Source: Candidatus Parcubacteria bacterium
GTDB taxonomy: Bacteria; Patescibacteriota; Saccharimonadia; Saccharimonadales; UBA4665
DNA length: 64,000 nt
NCBI GenBank assembly: GCA_023434325.1
Contig: JAEYSX010000003.1
Coordinates: 372,001 to 436,000 of the forward strand
Direction: 5' to 3'
Shown here: positions 52,872 to 63,407 of the stretch, one piece after another
How positions within the stretch are numbered: the first letter of the stretch is position 1
Layout of the letters: each line of letters starts with the position of its first letter
Position numbers and translations under genes: made by a program
The notes under the pieces: model-generated
Database searches by the model: none
What the model was told of the DNA's origin: nothing
Seen by the model: the letters and a program-made list of their open reading frames with translations, nothing else

Positions 52872-54509
52872 ATGAGTAAGGTAGCACATTACCTGCAAGA
52901 ACATTTGGTTGGCGAAGTTATGGTTTCGACGGACGCGCGTCGTTATTTCGCCACAGATGGTAGCATTTTAGCGATCCCACCCGCGGTCGTAGTGTATCCG
53001 CGGGGCGAAAACGATGTCCGTAAAGTGACTCGCTTTACGTGGCAATTGGCCGAGCGTGGCCGCGTAATTCCGGTTACTGCACGCGGAGCGGGTACCGACC
53101 AAGCCGGAGCGGCTTTAGGCAACGGTATTATTTTGGCGTTTCCTGCGCACATGCACCGGGTGCTTGAGTTCGACGAAAAAAGCGGCGTCGTGGTGGTAGA
53201 GCCCGGCATTAACTACGGCAAATTGCAGCAAACGCTTCACACGCACGACCGATTCTTGCCGCCATTCCCTCCGAGCCTAGAGTATTCGACTATCGGCGGT
53301 GCCGTTGCAAATAATGCCGGCGGCTACAATAGCGTAAAGTATGGCTCGACCCGAGGCTTTGTAAAATCCCTCCGCGTAGTGCTTGCCAACGGCGAAGTCA
53401 TCGAGACTTCCAGACTTAATAAAAAAGAACTCAATAAAAAACTTGGGCTTGCCACCTTTGAGGGCGAAATTTACCGCGCAATCGACACGTTGCTCGAGGA
53501 GAATCAGGCGCTCATCGATAAGATCAACCTCACGGTGACCAAGAATTCCGCCGGATACTTCTTAGAGGACATTAAGCGCCCCGACGGGTCGATCGATCTA
53601 ACGCCTCTGTTTGTGGGCAGTCAGGGGACATTAGGTGTTATCACCGAGATCGCGCTCGAAACCGAGCCCTATAGTCCTCACAAAACGCTCTTAATGGCGG
53701 TTTTTGACGATCTAGAAAAGATGCAGCGCGCCGTGCTAGAGCTGCGCAACCTGCCGGATATGCCCAGTGCAATTGAGATGGTTGATGGTCGCATGCTCGA
53801 AGCGGTTGATAAGATTAATCCCAATTTACTTAAAGATGCTGTGCCTCGACCGTATCCTAAGGCTGTGCTTTTTGTAGAGTTCGACAACCCAAGCGAGCGT
53901 GCCCAAAAGAAGATGACTAAAAAAGCGCACAAGGTGCTCGAGACCGAGGCTGTAAGTGTGCTGGTCGAGACCGATCCGTTTAAGCAAGAGGGCTTATGGA
54001 AGATCCGCCAAGCATCCTCGGCGCTTATTTCGCACACCGAAGGCGCCGCACGTGCGCTGCCGATCATCGAAGACGGCGTTGTGCCGCCAGAGCGTTTGCG
54101 TGAATATATCGAGGGTCTGTATCAGCTGTTTGAGCGTAATCATTTACAGCCTGCGATCTGGGGGCACGCCGGCGATGGGCACTTGCACGCCCAGCCGATG
54201 CTCGACCTCGGTCAGGTGGGCGACCGCCAGCGCGCATTCCGTCTGATTGACGAGTACTACAGCCTGGTAATGTCGCTTGGCGGCACGACCAGCGGTGGCA
54301 ACGGTGACGGACGCTTGCGTGCGCCGTATCTCGAAAAACTCTACGGCCCTGACGTCTATGCGCTTTTTGTTAAAGTTAAGCAGATCTTTGATCCTTACGG
54401 CACGCTCAACCCCGGTGTCAAGATAAATCCAAGTCTGGACAGCGTAAAGCAATACTTGCGCCCGAGCTACAGTATGGATCACCTTTACGATCACATGCCT
54501 CGCTCATGA
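52872..54509 (+). CDS. FAD-linked oxidase, GlcD/D-lactate dehydrogenase type
   Basis: 545 residues. PCMH-type FAD domain: 'RGAGTDQAGAALGNGIILAFPAHMHRVLEF', 'VVVEPGINYGKLQQTLHTHDRFLPPFPPSLEYSTIGGAVANNAGGYNSVKYGSTRGFVKSLRVVLANGEVI', 'FVGSQGTLGVITEIAL'. The C-terminal substrate domain has 'IWGHAGDGHLHAQPMLDL', 'GGTTSGGNGDGRLRAPYLEKLYG' and 'FDPYGTLNPGVKI'. It oxidises a 2-hydroxy acid such as D-lactate or glycolate; the exact substrate is open. Unlike many relatives it has no fused iron-sulfur domain. TGG-TATTAT lies upstream with a leader of about 50 nt. Overlaps the next gene by four bases. Confidence 0.9.
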   Translation: MSKVAHYLQEHLVGEVMVSTDARRYFATDGSILAIPPAVVVYPRGENDVRKVTRFTWQLAERGRVIPVTARGAGTDQAGAALGNGIILAFPAHMHRVLEFDEKSGVVVVEPGINYGKLQQTLHTHDRFLPPFPPSLEYSTIGGAVANNAGGYNSVKYGSTRGFVKSLRVVLANGEVIETSRLNKKELNKKLGLATFEGEIYRAIDTLLEENQALIDKINLTVTKNSAGYFLEDIKRPDGSIDLTPLFVGSQGTLGVITEIALETEPYSPHKTLLMAVFDDLEKMQRAVLELRNLPDMPSAIEMVDGRMLEAVDKINPNLLKDAVPRPYPKAVLFVEFDNPSERAQKKMTKKAHKVLETEAVSVLVETDPFKQEGLWKIRQASSALISHTEGAARALPIIEDGVVPPERLREYIEGLYQLFERNHLQPAIWGHAGDGHLHAQPMLDLGQVGDRQRAFRLIDEYYSLVMSLGGTTSGGNGDGRLRAPYLEKLYGPDVYALFVKVKQIFDPYGTLNPGVKINPSLDSVKQYLRPSYSMDHLYDHMPRS

Positions 54510-54787
54510 GTACTGTCGAGATTTTAGTCAACGCATCAGCGGTGGTGGGTTCGGGTTTGTTGTTGTTTGGTTTTTACCGAGTAAACTCGGGCAAGTGGAC
54601 CAATAAATCGTTTTGGTACGAGGTCGATAATTTTGTGGGGGCACTACTGATCGTGGCCTATCAGCTGTACTATCACGCCTTTGTCACGGTTTTTGTGAAC
54701 ATCATTTGGGCAACCGTGGCCATGGTTGGCTTGAGCGTATTTATTCGCCGCGCGTATACGCACCGCAAAAAACGCCGCACCGCTTGA
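54506..54787 (+). CDS. Small membrane protein, CBU_0592-like
   Basis: 93 residues with three hydrophobic helices ('ILVNASAVVGSGLLLFGFYRV', 'FVGALLIVAYQLYYHAFVTVFVNIIWATVAMVGLSVFI') and a basic C-terminus. The layout 'G..LLLFGFYRV..GKW......Y...N..GA.L......' resembles the CBU_0592 family of small bacterial membrane proteins. ATGA overlap with the oxidase gene suggests coupled translation. Role unknown. Confidence 0.72.
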   Translation: MSTVEILVNASAVVGSGLLLFGFYRVNSGKWTNKSFWYEVDNFVGALLIVAYQLYYHAFVTVFVNIIWATVAMVGLSVFIRRAYTHRKKRRTA

Positions 54788-54824
54788 GTTTTTGCGCTTT
54801 AAAATGTAAAATAGCAGAGTTAAC

Positions 54825-54910
54825 GCGCGAGTGGTGGAATGGTAGACACGCTACCTTGAGGTGGTAGTGGGAGCAATCCTGTGGAGGTTCAAGTCCTCTC
54901 TCGCGCACCA
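54825..54910 (+). tRNA. tRNA-Leu (anticodon GAG)
   Basis: 86 nt with encoded CCA. Same acceptor and T arms as the tRNA at 52191. Anticodon stem CTACC / GGTAG with loop TTGAGGT; class II variable arm. Reads CUC/CUU. TAAAAT (54807-54812) lies 12 nt upstream. Confidence 0.96.
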
Positions 54911-54924
54911 AAAGATTATAGTAG

Positions 54925-54956
54925 GAGGCGACCGATCTGCGGTCGTCTCTTTTTTT
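54925..54956 (+). terminator. Terminator after tRNA-Leu
   Basis: GAGGCGACCG (54925-54934) / CGGTCGTCTC (54940-54949), loop of five, followed by seven T. Confidence 0.93.
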
Positions 54957-55035
54957 ATCGCCTTCGATTGTAGTCAAACAGCGTTCCGGTGGATGAAAAG
55001 AAAAACCGCTGATCGTATGATCAACGGTCTTACTT

Positions 55036-55112
55036 TGGTGGGTGATGAGGGACTCGAACCCCCGACCCTCTCGGTGTAAACGAGATGCTCTAGCCAACTG
55101 AGCTAATCACCC
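55036..55112 (-). tRNA. tRNA-Val (anticodon TAC)
   Basis: 77 nt with encoded CCA on the minus strand. Acceptor GGGTGAT / ATCACCC, D-arm GCTCAGTTGGCTAGAGC, anticodon stem TCTCG / CGAGA with loop TTTACAC, T-loop TTCGAGT. A TAAAAT box lies 15 nt upstream of the 5' end. Confidence 0.96.
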
Positions 55113-55218
55113 CTACATAACTCTGTTATTTTAACGCAACAACGTTCATTTTGCAATAATCATTACATGTCGTTACTGTAGGTGTATTTGCATGACATCC
55201 CTCAATGCTAACGTGTGT

Positions 55219-55746
55219 TTATATGTGTGTGGTTGCTGGAAGGAGGCTGGGGTTGCAGTCGCGAATGGCGTACTGAGCGTCGACATTACTACTGATTACC
55301 CTGAGTACTCCGACCGATGCGATAGTTGTCTTGGCCACGAGCGGCTCGGGGTCGGTGGCTCTTTGGACTCGGAGTTCGTCTTCGCCATTAATGCAGATTA
55401 TTTTAAATTCGACATTTGGACTGAGCGGGGGCTGTTTTTTGTCGGGGTCGTTTGGATCATGGACTGGGACAGTGCATTTCTCGGCGTAAGAGGCGTGCAT
55501 GCCCGGCATGCCCTGTCTGATGTTGATATTGAGTGGCGTAGGAATACCTGAGGCGCATGTTGGCAAACCGCCTTGACGCGGTGTTTGGTTGGTGTCTGGC
55601 GTTTCGTAGGTGCTATGTGTGGGCGTGGGCTGGGGTGATTCTTGAGGAGCGCATGCCGCCGCGCCTACGGCGAGGGTTATGCCAACACCGAAGCCTGCGA
55701 GCTTTTCGCGTGGTGAAGCGAGGTGAGAGGGTGAAAAATTACGCAC
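55219..55746 (-). CDS. Putative lipoprotein of unknown function
   Basis: 175 residues, GTG start with AAGGAGAT eight bases upstream. The N-terminus has basic residues and a short hydrophobic stretch ending in a lipobox ('LAGFGVGITLAVGAAAC', Cys32). A Pro/Thr-rich linker follows, then a small domain with three more cysteines ('FKIICINGEDELRVQRATD... AIRDC'). TACACT serves as -10 box. The plus-strand frame over the same bases is Cys/Trp-rich and lacks a ribosome site, so it is taken as a shadow. Not recognised. Confidence 0.68.
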   Translation of the reverse strand: MRNFSPSHLASPREKLAGFGVGITLAVGAAACAPQESPQPTPTHSTYETPDTNQTPRQGGLPTCASGIPTPLNINIRQGMPGMHASYAEKCTVPVHDPNDPDKKQPPLSPNVEFKIICINGEDELRVQRATDPEPLVAKTTIASVGVLRVISSNVDAQYAIRDCNPSLLPATTHI

Positions 55747-55840
55747 AGTATGATCTCCTTATTGGAGTCAAGTGTATCTGTAGAGCGAGCGAAAGCTGTT
55801 AAAAAATTCACACAGCGTTAAAAGCAGCGGTCGGGGTTGC

Positions 55841-56107
55841 CTAGCGGACTTCGAAGCTTTGATAGCCCAGGGGCTCGCGGGCGCTATGTGTTACATTGGT
55901 TACTTTTGCTTGCGTGGAGCCTTTGGAACACCACCACAAAAATTGGCGTAATGAGTCTTCGTCGCCTTCGGCCTCGATATATACCGAGCCGTCAGGGTCG
56001 TTGCGGGCAAAGCCGGTCAGTCCTAGTCTGCGAGCCTCGCGCCGGGCCGTATCACGAAAGAAAACTCCTTGAACTTTGCCGGTGACAGTTACGAGATACC
56101 GCTGCAT
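55841..56107 (-). CDS. acyP: Acylphosphatase
   Basis: 88 residues, standard length. Hydrolyses carboxyl-phosphate bonds. Signature 1 'VTGKVQGVFFRDTARREARRLGLTGFARNDPDGSVYIEAEG' contains the phosphate-binding loop and Arg (VQGVFFR), and the Asn of 'ARNDPDGS' is the catalytic Asn. TATGAT ends six bases before the ATG on the minus strand, so it is probably leaderless. It shares a 56-base divergent promoter region with lemA. Confidence 0.93.
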   Translation of the reverse strand: MQRYLVTVTGKVQGVFFRDTARREARRLGLTGFARNDPDGSVYIEAEGDEDSLRQFLWWCSKGSTQAKVTNVTHSAREPLGYQSFEVR

Positions 56108-56163
56108 ACCCTTATCATACCTGCTATAATAAGAAGTACAAACATAAAGGAGAAATTATAGAT

Positions 56164-56736
56164 ATGACATGGCTTATTGTTGGTGGCGTAGTAGTGCTGC
56201 TTGTAATCGTACTGGCTTCGATGTACAACGGCTTAGTCCGCCTGAACCAGCAGGCCCAAGAGGCATGGAGCGACATTACGGTTCAGCTCAAGCGCCGATA
56301 CGACCTTATCCCCAACCTCGTTAGTGCGGTAAAGGGCTACGCTAAGCACGAACGTGAGGTGTTTGAGAACGTAACTAAGGCCCGCGCCAATGCCCTAAGC
56401 GCTCAGGAACAAGGCGACGTTAAAGAGGTTGCTAAGGCCGAAAACCAGTTTGAGGCCACGCTAAAGAGTCTCTTTGCTGTTTCGGAGAACTACCCACAGT
56501 TGCGTGCGACCGAAAACTTCCAAAAGCTGCAAGACGAGCTGACCGACACCGAGGACAAGATTATGGCTTCTCGCCGTTTTTACAACGGCGTCGTGCGCGA
56601 CTTTAACATCAAGCGCACCGTATTCCCGACCAACATTTTTGCGGGTATGCTGGGCTTCCGCTCCGACAAAGAATTCTTTGAGCTGGACGAGGCCGAAATG
56701 GCCAGCGCCAGCAAGCCTGTTGCTGTTGAGTTTTAG
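56164..56736 (+). CDS. lemA: LemA family protein
   Basis: 190 residues. N-terminal membrane helix ('WLIVGGVVVLLVIVLASMYNGLVRL') and a long helical bundle: 'QQAQEAWSDITVQLKRRYDLIPNLVSAVKGYAKHEREVFENVTKARA', 'ENYPQLRATENFQKLQDELTDTEDKIMASRRFYNGVVRDFNIKRTVFPTNIFAGMLGF'. The domain is complete. AAAGGAG site and TGC-TATAAT about 37 nt upstream. Pairs with htpX, a common arrangement; the exact role is unknown but tied to envelope stress in other bacteria. Confidence 0.96.
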   Translation: MTWLIVGGVVVLLVIVLASMYNGLVRLNQQAQEAWSDITVQLKRRYDLIPNLVSAVKGYAKHEREVFENVTKARANALSAQEQGDVKEVAKAENQFEATLKSLFAVSENYPQLRATENFQKLQDELTDTEDKIMASRRFYNGVVRDFNIKRTVFPTNIFAGMLGFRSDKEFFELDEAEMASASKPVAVEF

Positions 56737-56794
56737 TGTCGGCGCACTACCTGCGCAGGCAGGAACGCGCGAGTGAGAGTAATTGTTGTTATGA

Positions 56795-56816
56795 GATTCC
56801 CGCCTGCGCGGGAGTC
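56795..56816. repeat. Short dispersed palindrome, third copy, between lemA and htpX
   Basis: GATTCCCGC (56795-56803) / GCGGGAGTC (56808-56816) with a CTGC loop. A smaller CCTGCGCAGG palindrome sits near 56747. Matches the elements at 7614 and 7737 and separates lemA from htpX in the operon. Confidence 0.55.
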
Positions 56817-56834
56817 ACGAGAGGTGAAGGAGTT

Positions 56835-57704
56835 ATGTATTCAGAGATTTCTGCGAACAAGCGCAAGACATGGCTGATTATCGCCCTGTTCGTGGCGATT
56901 ATTGGTGCGCTTGGGTGGATTGTAAGTAATATCTACGGCAATCCGTCGTTCTTGTCACTGGCGTTTGTGATCGCCGGCGTGTATGCGGTGATCCAGTACT
57001 TTTTGGCAGCCAAGCTGGCAACAGCCATGAACGGCGCGCACGAAGTAACCAAAAAGCAAGAGCCGCGCCTGTACCGCACGGTCGAGAACCTGGCGATTGC
57101 TACCGGCATGCCAATGCCAAAGGTGTACGTGATCGAGGATCCGGCCCCAAACGCGTTTGCGACCGGCCGCGACCCTAAGCACGCCGTTGTAGCCGCAAGT
57201 CGCGGATTGCTGGACATCATGGACGACAGCGAACTAGAGGCGGTGATGGCACACGAGATGGGTCACGTTAAAAATTATGATATCCGCGTGATGATGATTG
57301 TGTTCGGTTTGGTTAGCGCTATCGGTCTGATTGCCGATATCATCATGCACATGTTCTGGTGGAATAATGACGACAACCGTAACCCGTTGTTTATGGTGCT
57401 TGGCCTTGTCGCCGCCCTTCTTGCGCCTATTGTGGCTTTGATGGTGCAGATGGCAGTGTCTCGCCGCCGCGAATATTTGGCTGACAGTACGGGCGCTTTG
57501 ACGACACGTTACCCCGAGGGGTTGGCGCGAGCGCTCGAGAAGATTCGAGATCACGGCTCGGTTATGCAAAAGCAAAACACCGCAACGGCTCACTTGTTTT
57601 TTGCAAACCCATTAAAGGGTCAAAGTCTCGCTAAGATGTTTAGTACGCACCCTCCTGTAGAGGACCGTATTCGTCGTCTGCGCAAAATGGGCGATCACGC
57701 GTAG
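56835..57704 (+). CDS. htpX: Membrane metalloprotease HtpX (M48)
   Basis: 289 residues from the ATG at 56835 with AAGGAG upstream; a longer in-frame start runs through the palindromic repeat and is rejected. Two N-terminal helices, then 'LYRTVENLAIATGMPMPKVYVIEDPAPNAFATGRDPKHAVVAASRGLLDIMDDSELEAVMAHEMGHVKNYDIRV' with zinc-binding HEMGH and 'RRREYLADSTGA' (third ligand Glu). Two more helices and the C-terminal 'LFSTHPPVEDRIRRL'-type block complete it. Degrades damaged membrane proteins. Confidence 0.97.
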   Translation: MYSEISANKRKTWLIIALFVAIIGALGWIVSNIYGNPSFLSLAFVIAGVYAVIQYFLAAKLATAMNGAHEVTKKQEPRLYRTVENLAIATGMPMPKVYVIEDPAPNAFATGRDPKHAVVAASRGLLDIMDDSELEAVMAHEMGHVKNYDIRVMMIVFGLVSAIGLIADIIMHMFWWNNDDNRNPLFMVLGLVAALLAPIVALMVQMAVSRRREYLADSTGALTTRYPEGLARALEKIRDHGSVMQKQNTATAHLFFANPLKGQSLAKMFSTHPPVEDRIRRLRKMGDHA

Positions 57705-57748
57705 GTCGTAAAGTGCCAACCGTTTTCTGATGCTACAATAAGTTCATC

Positions 57749-60747
<2,999 letters not shown>

Positions 60748-60748
60748 T

Positions 60749-61330
60749 ATGTTCGACGAAGTAAATCGCGAGTTAGGTGAGTATTTTGGTAAGTGGAGTA
60801 GACTAATTGCCAACCGAAAAGACGAAAAGAACAAAGAATTTTTTGAGCGACTAAAACCCACGTCCGTTGGCTGGAAGGTGGCTGATGTTGCCGAGCACGA
60901 CCGGCTTGTCGCCTTGTGGCGCGACGCGTGCGACCATATTCATACCGTATGGCTCAACGACCGTTGGATAACCGAAATGCACTTAAAGAGCATCAAACTT
61001 AGCGGCGATATCGAAGTTATTAAGCTGATGCAGCGCCGACCTGGTTCGGACGACGGGCTCGGCCTTGATCACGTTGACTTTATGGACATGGAAGAGACTA
61101 ATACTAAGGCCGTACTGGAAGAAGAGTCGGACCTAAACTGGTCGAACGAAAAAAACGGGGTAAGTGTATGGACGTCAATTTGGTTTGACGGTACAGAGGC
61201 TAAGCTGCGCGAGGGTACTGTTCTTGACGTTGCCGCGACCGAGCTACAAGCTGTCAGTAACAAGATTCGCGGCGAAAAGTATGCTATTGCTCCAGACGCA
61301 AACGTTTCCGTAACTGATGACGTTGAGTAA
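60749..61330 (+). CDS. Hypothetical protein, 193 residues
   Basis: Soluble, mixed alpha/beta, no signal peptide. 'GEYFGKWSRLIANRKDEKNKEFFERLKPTSVGWKVADVAEHDRLVALWRDACDHIHTVWLNDRWITEMHL' is Trp- and charge-rich and could be a conserved domain of this phylum. It starts one base after the ligA stop with GGGGG upstream and overlaps the next gene by 14 bases, so it is clearly in an operon with ligA and the ITPase gene. Not recognised. Confidence 0.75.
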   Translation: MFDEVNRELGEYFGKWSRLIANRKDEKNKEFFERLKPTSVGWKVADVAEHDRLVALWRDACDHIHTVWLNDRWITEMHLKSIKLSGDIEVIKLMQRRPGSDDGLGLDHVDFMDMEETNTKAVLEEESDLNWSNEKNGVSVWTSIWFDGTEAKLREGTVLDVAATELQAVSNKIRGEKYAIAPDANVSVTDDVE

Positions 61331-61880
61331 CCTCGTGGATCTCGTTTTTGTTACCGGCAATCAAAATAAAGCCGATTTTTTGGCCAAGTGGCTGGGGCGC
61401 CCGATTACGCATCGCAAACTTGATCTGGACGAAATCCAGTCGCTCGATCTTCACGAAATTGCCGAGCACAAAGTCAGGCAAGCGTATCAGATCGTCAAGC
61501 AACCGGTTTTGGTAGAGGATGCAGCACTGACGTTTATGGCTATGGGACGGCTGCCAGGTACGTTTATCAAGTGGTTTGCCGAGGAGATTGGCTATGACGG
61601 CCTGATGCATTTGGCCGGGTCGCTGCCGAGTCAAAGGGCACATGGCACGGTGTGCTACGCATATTACGATGGGCAAGACCTCAAGTTTTTTGACGGCGAA
61701 ATGCACGGACATATTGCGTCGGAGGCGCGCGGTAGCGGCGGCTTTGGGTTTGACCCGATATTCGTCAATGATGGGTACGACATTACCCGGGCGCAAATGG
61801 ACGAGGACACCTATTTTAAGACCTCGTATCGCACCCCGGCAATGACAAAACTTAAGCAGTATTTGGATTCGCTGTTATAA
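61317..61880 (+). CDS. rdgB: Non-canonical purine NTP pyrophosphatase, RdgB/HAM1 family
   Basis: 187 residues. Hydrolyses ITP, dITP and XTP to monophosphates. 'LVFVTGNQNKADFLAKWLG' (substrate loop), 'EIAEHKVRQAYQIVKQPVLVEDAALTFMAMGRLPGTFIKWF' (catalytic Asp in VEDAAL; usual VEDSGL) and 'GSGGFGFDPIFVNDGY' are the family blocks. The ATG overlaps the upstream gene by 14 bases. The Ser-to-Ala change in the VEDSGL block and the long 'PGTFIKWF' segment resemble eukaryotic and CPR forms. Confidence 0.92.
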   Translation: MTLSNLVDLVFVTGNQNKADFLAKWLGRPITHRKLDLDEIQSLDLHEIAEHKVRQAYQIVKQPVLVEDAALTFMAMGRLPGTFIKWFAEEIGYDGLMHLAGSLPSQRAHGTVCYAYYDGQDLKFFDGEMHGHIASEARGSGGFGFDPIFVNDGYDITRAQMDEDTYFKTSYRTPAMTKLKQYLDSLL

Positions 61881-61976
61881 TGCAAATGCGGAAGAAGTTG
61901 TGCACTGAGCGCCAACTTCTGTACACAGCAGATTTAACCTGTTGCGTTATAATGCCTAAAAAGGCGGCCAACTACT

Positions 61977-62906
61977 ATGATCAAATACTACTTCAAGAGT
62001 TTGCGCAGCGAGCGCATGCAAGAGTTAGAAAATTACAAGCCAGGATGTTGGGTGTACGCAGAGTCGCCGACCGAAAGCGAAATTCAGCAACTTGTAAAAA
62101 AATTTGATCTTACCGAAGGGCATTTACACGACGCACTCGACGAAGACGAGATGCCTCGGCTAGAGAAAGAAGGCGAGCAGAGCTATATATTTGTAAGGTT
62201 TGCCTACCGCACCGACGAGGGCACAACAGAAACCGCGCCGCTCTTGTTTATCTTTGGTGGCGACATTGTGATTACGGTGTCGCAGGTTCGGCTGCCGGCA
62301 CTGGATGCGTTTATGAAGGGCAAGGTCAGCTTTGCGACTACGCAGCGCGCCAAGCTCATCTTGCTTATTTTGCAGCAAATCGTAGAGCGGTATGATTCGT
62401 ATATTTCTAAGACCAGCAAGCAGATTAAGCTGATCCGTTCGCGCTTGCGCGGTCACGAGATTTCCAACCAAGACTTTGTTGATTTTGTAATGATCGAAGA
62501 CGAGCTGAACGAGTTCTTGAGCAGCCTTATGCCAACCAACGCGACATTGCGGCGCTTGTTGCTCGGGCGCTATGTGCCGCTGTTTGCCGAAGACCAAGAT
62601 ATTGTCGAGGACCTTTTGCTTAATAACGAACAATCTATCGAGGCCTGTAACAGTAACATGCAGTCAATTCTGCACATCCGCGAGGCTTACAGCTCTATCG
62701 CCTCTAACAACCTAAACCGCACGATTAAGATTCTGACTATCCTAACCGTGTTAATTATGTTGCCAAGTGCATTTTATGGCATGTACGGCATGAATATTGA
62801 GCTGCCGTTTATGCATGCAAGCTGGGCGTTTGCCGGCATTATTGCGTTTACCATTGCTCTTAACATCGCGGTTGTGGTTGTTGCTCGGCGCAAACGAATC
62901 TTCTAA
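61977..62906 (+). CDS. corA: CorA-family magnesium transporter
   Basis: 309 residues. A cytoplasmic alpha/beta domain and long helices are followed by two C-terminal membrane helices with the selectivity motif in 'LPSAFYGMYGMNIELPF' (GMN). The first helix reads 'IKILTILTVLIMLPSAFYGMYG', the second 'WAFAGIIAFTIALNIAVVVV', then a basic tail (ARRKRIF). TATAAT (61948-61953) lies 23 bases before the ATG with AAGGCGG between, a weak ribosome site. Imports Mg2+ or other divalent cations. Confidence 0.95.
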   Translation: MIKYYFKSLRSERMQELENYKPGCWVYAESPTESEIQQLVKKFDLTEGHLHDALDEDEMPRLEKEGEQSYIFVRFAYRTDEGTTETAPLLFIFGGDIVITVSQVRLPALDAFMKGKVSFATTQRAKLILLILQQIVERYDSYISKTSKQIKLIRSRLRGHEISNQDFVDFVMIEDELNEFLSSLMPTNATLRRLLLGRYVPLFAEDQDIVEDLLLNNEQSIEACNSNMQSILHIREAYSSIASNNLNRTIKILTILTVLIMLPSAFYGMYGMNIELPFMHASWAFAGIIAFTIALNIAVVVVARRKRIF

Positions 62907-62928
62907 TCTTTTCTTTTTGCCTGCTATC

Positions 62929-62937
62929 TGTTAAAAT
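62929..62937 (+). promoter_or_regulatory. Extended -10 of the tRNA-Ala gene
   Basis: TGT-TAAAAT, 11 nt before the tRNA 5' end. The identical box precedes alaS. It calibrates the spacing used here to infer leaderless mRNAs. Confidence 0.7.
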
Positions 62938-62948
62938 TGCTCCGACGT

Positions 62949-63025
<77 letters not shown>

Positions 63026-63033
63026 AAATAAAC

Positions 63034-63060
63034 ATCCCAGGCTACGGTCTGGGATTTTTA
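63034..63060 (+). terminator. Terminator after tRNA-Ala
   Basis: ATCCCAG (63034-63040) / CTGGGAT (63049-63055), loop GCTACGGT, followed by TTTTATTTT. Confidence 0.9.
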
Positions 63061-63089
63061 TTTTGTAAGGGGTGTTTAGAGGTAATTGA

Positions 63090-63113
63090 AAACCGGAGCG
63101 AGCGCTCCGGTTT
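63090..63113. other. Perfect 11-bp hairpin in the gap between tRNA-Ala and the KGG gene
   Basis: AAACCGGAGCG (63090-63100) / CGCTCCGGTTT (63103-63113). It lies 56 bases past the stop of the minus-strand KGG gene and may terminate it: on that strand the tail after the stem is TTCAATT. Confidence 0.55.
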
Positions 63114-63168
63114 AAGGGTGTAGTCGCCTGGGGGAATGGCGCTACGCTGGTTGCCAGCCAAACGCCGG

Positions 63169-63294
63169 CTAGATGCCACTCTTGTTGGATTTGCGGGCGC
63201 CCCTGCTGGCGCGTCCGCCCTTCGCGGCTATTTCGCGTTGCTTCTTGGGATCCATCCCGCGAAAACCACGACCGGAAGTAGACTTTTGTGCCAT
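63169..63294 (-). CDS. Small KGG-motif (Con-10/YciG-type) general stress protein
   Basis: 41 residues, too short for most ORF callers. It reads MAQKSTSGRGF..., then 'RGMDPKKQREIAAKGGRAS' and a basic tail ending NKSGI. 'GF..MDP.KQREIA.KGG.A' is the signature of KGG-repeat stress proteins (YciG, Con-10). Only one repeat is present. AAGGAGGA lies a few bases before the ATG on the minus strand, one of the strongest ribosome sites in the window. It fills the gap between tRNA-Ala and the last gene. Such proteins rise in stationary phase or desiccation; mechanism unclear. Confidence 0.85.
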   Translation of the reverse strand: MAQKSTSGRGFRGMDPKKQREIAAKGGRASRGARKSNKSGI

Positions 63295-63407
63295 CTTTTC
63301 CTCCTTCGTTTGTGGCACCCTAACAATACCGCCGTGCCCAAGTGTTATCTATAAGAAATGTTACCTTTACGCTTAGTGGCGTGGCACAATGATGCTATAG
63401 TGGGACT

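Noticed and set aside
54741..55097. Minus-strand frame over tRNA-Leu and tRNA-Val
   Set aside because: It is a translation of tRNA sequence ('RERGLEPP...'), a well-known artefact of annotation. The plus-strand frames at 52197 and 54861 are the same kind of artefact.
55192..55551. Plus-strand frame opposite the putative lipoprotein
   Set aside because: No ribosome site, Trp/Cys-rich composition; the minus-strand frame has a lipobox and a good AAGGAG site.
63136..63354. Two plus-strand frames opposite the KGG gene
   Set aside because: The minus strand carries a recognised protein with a strong ribosome site; the plus-strand frames have neither.
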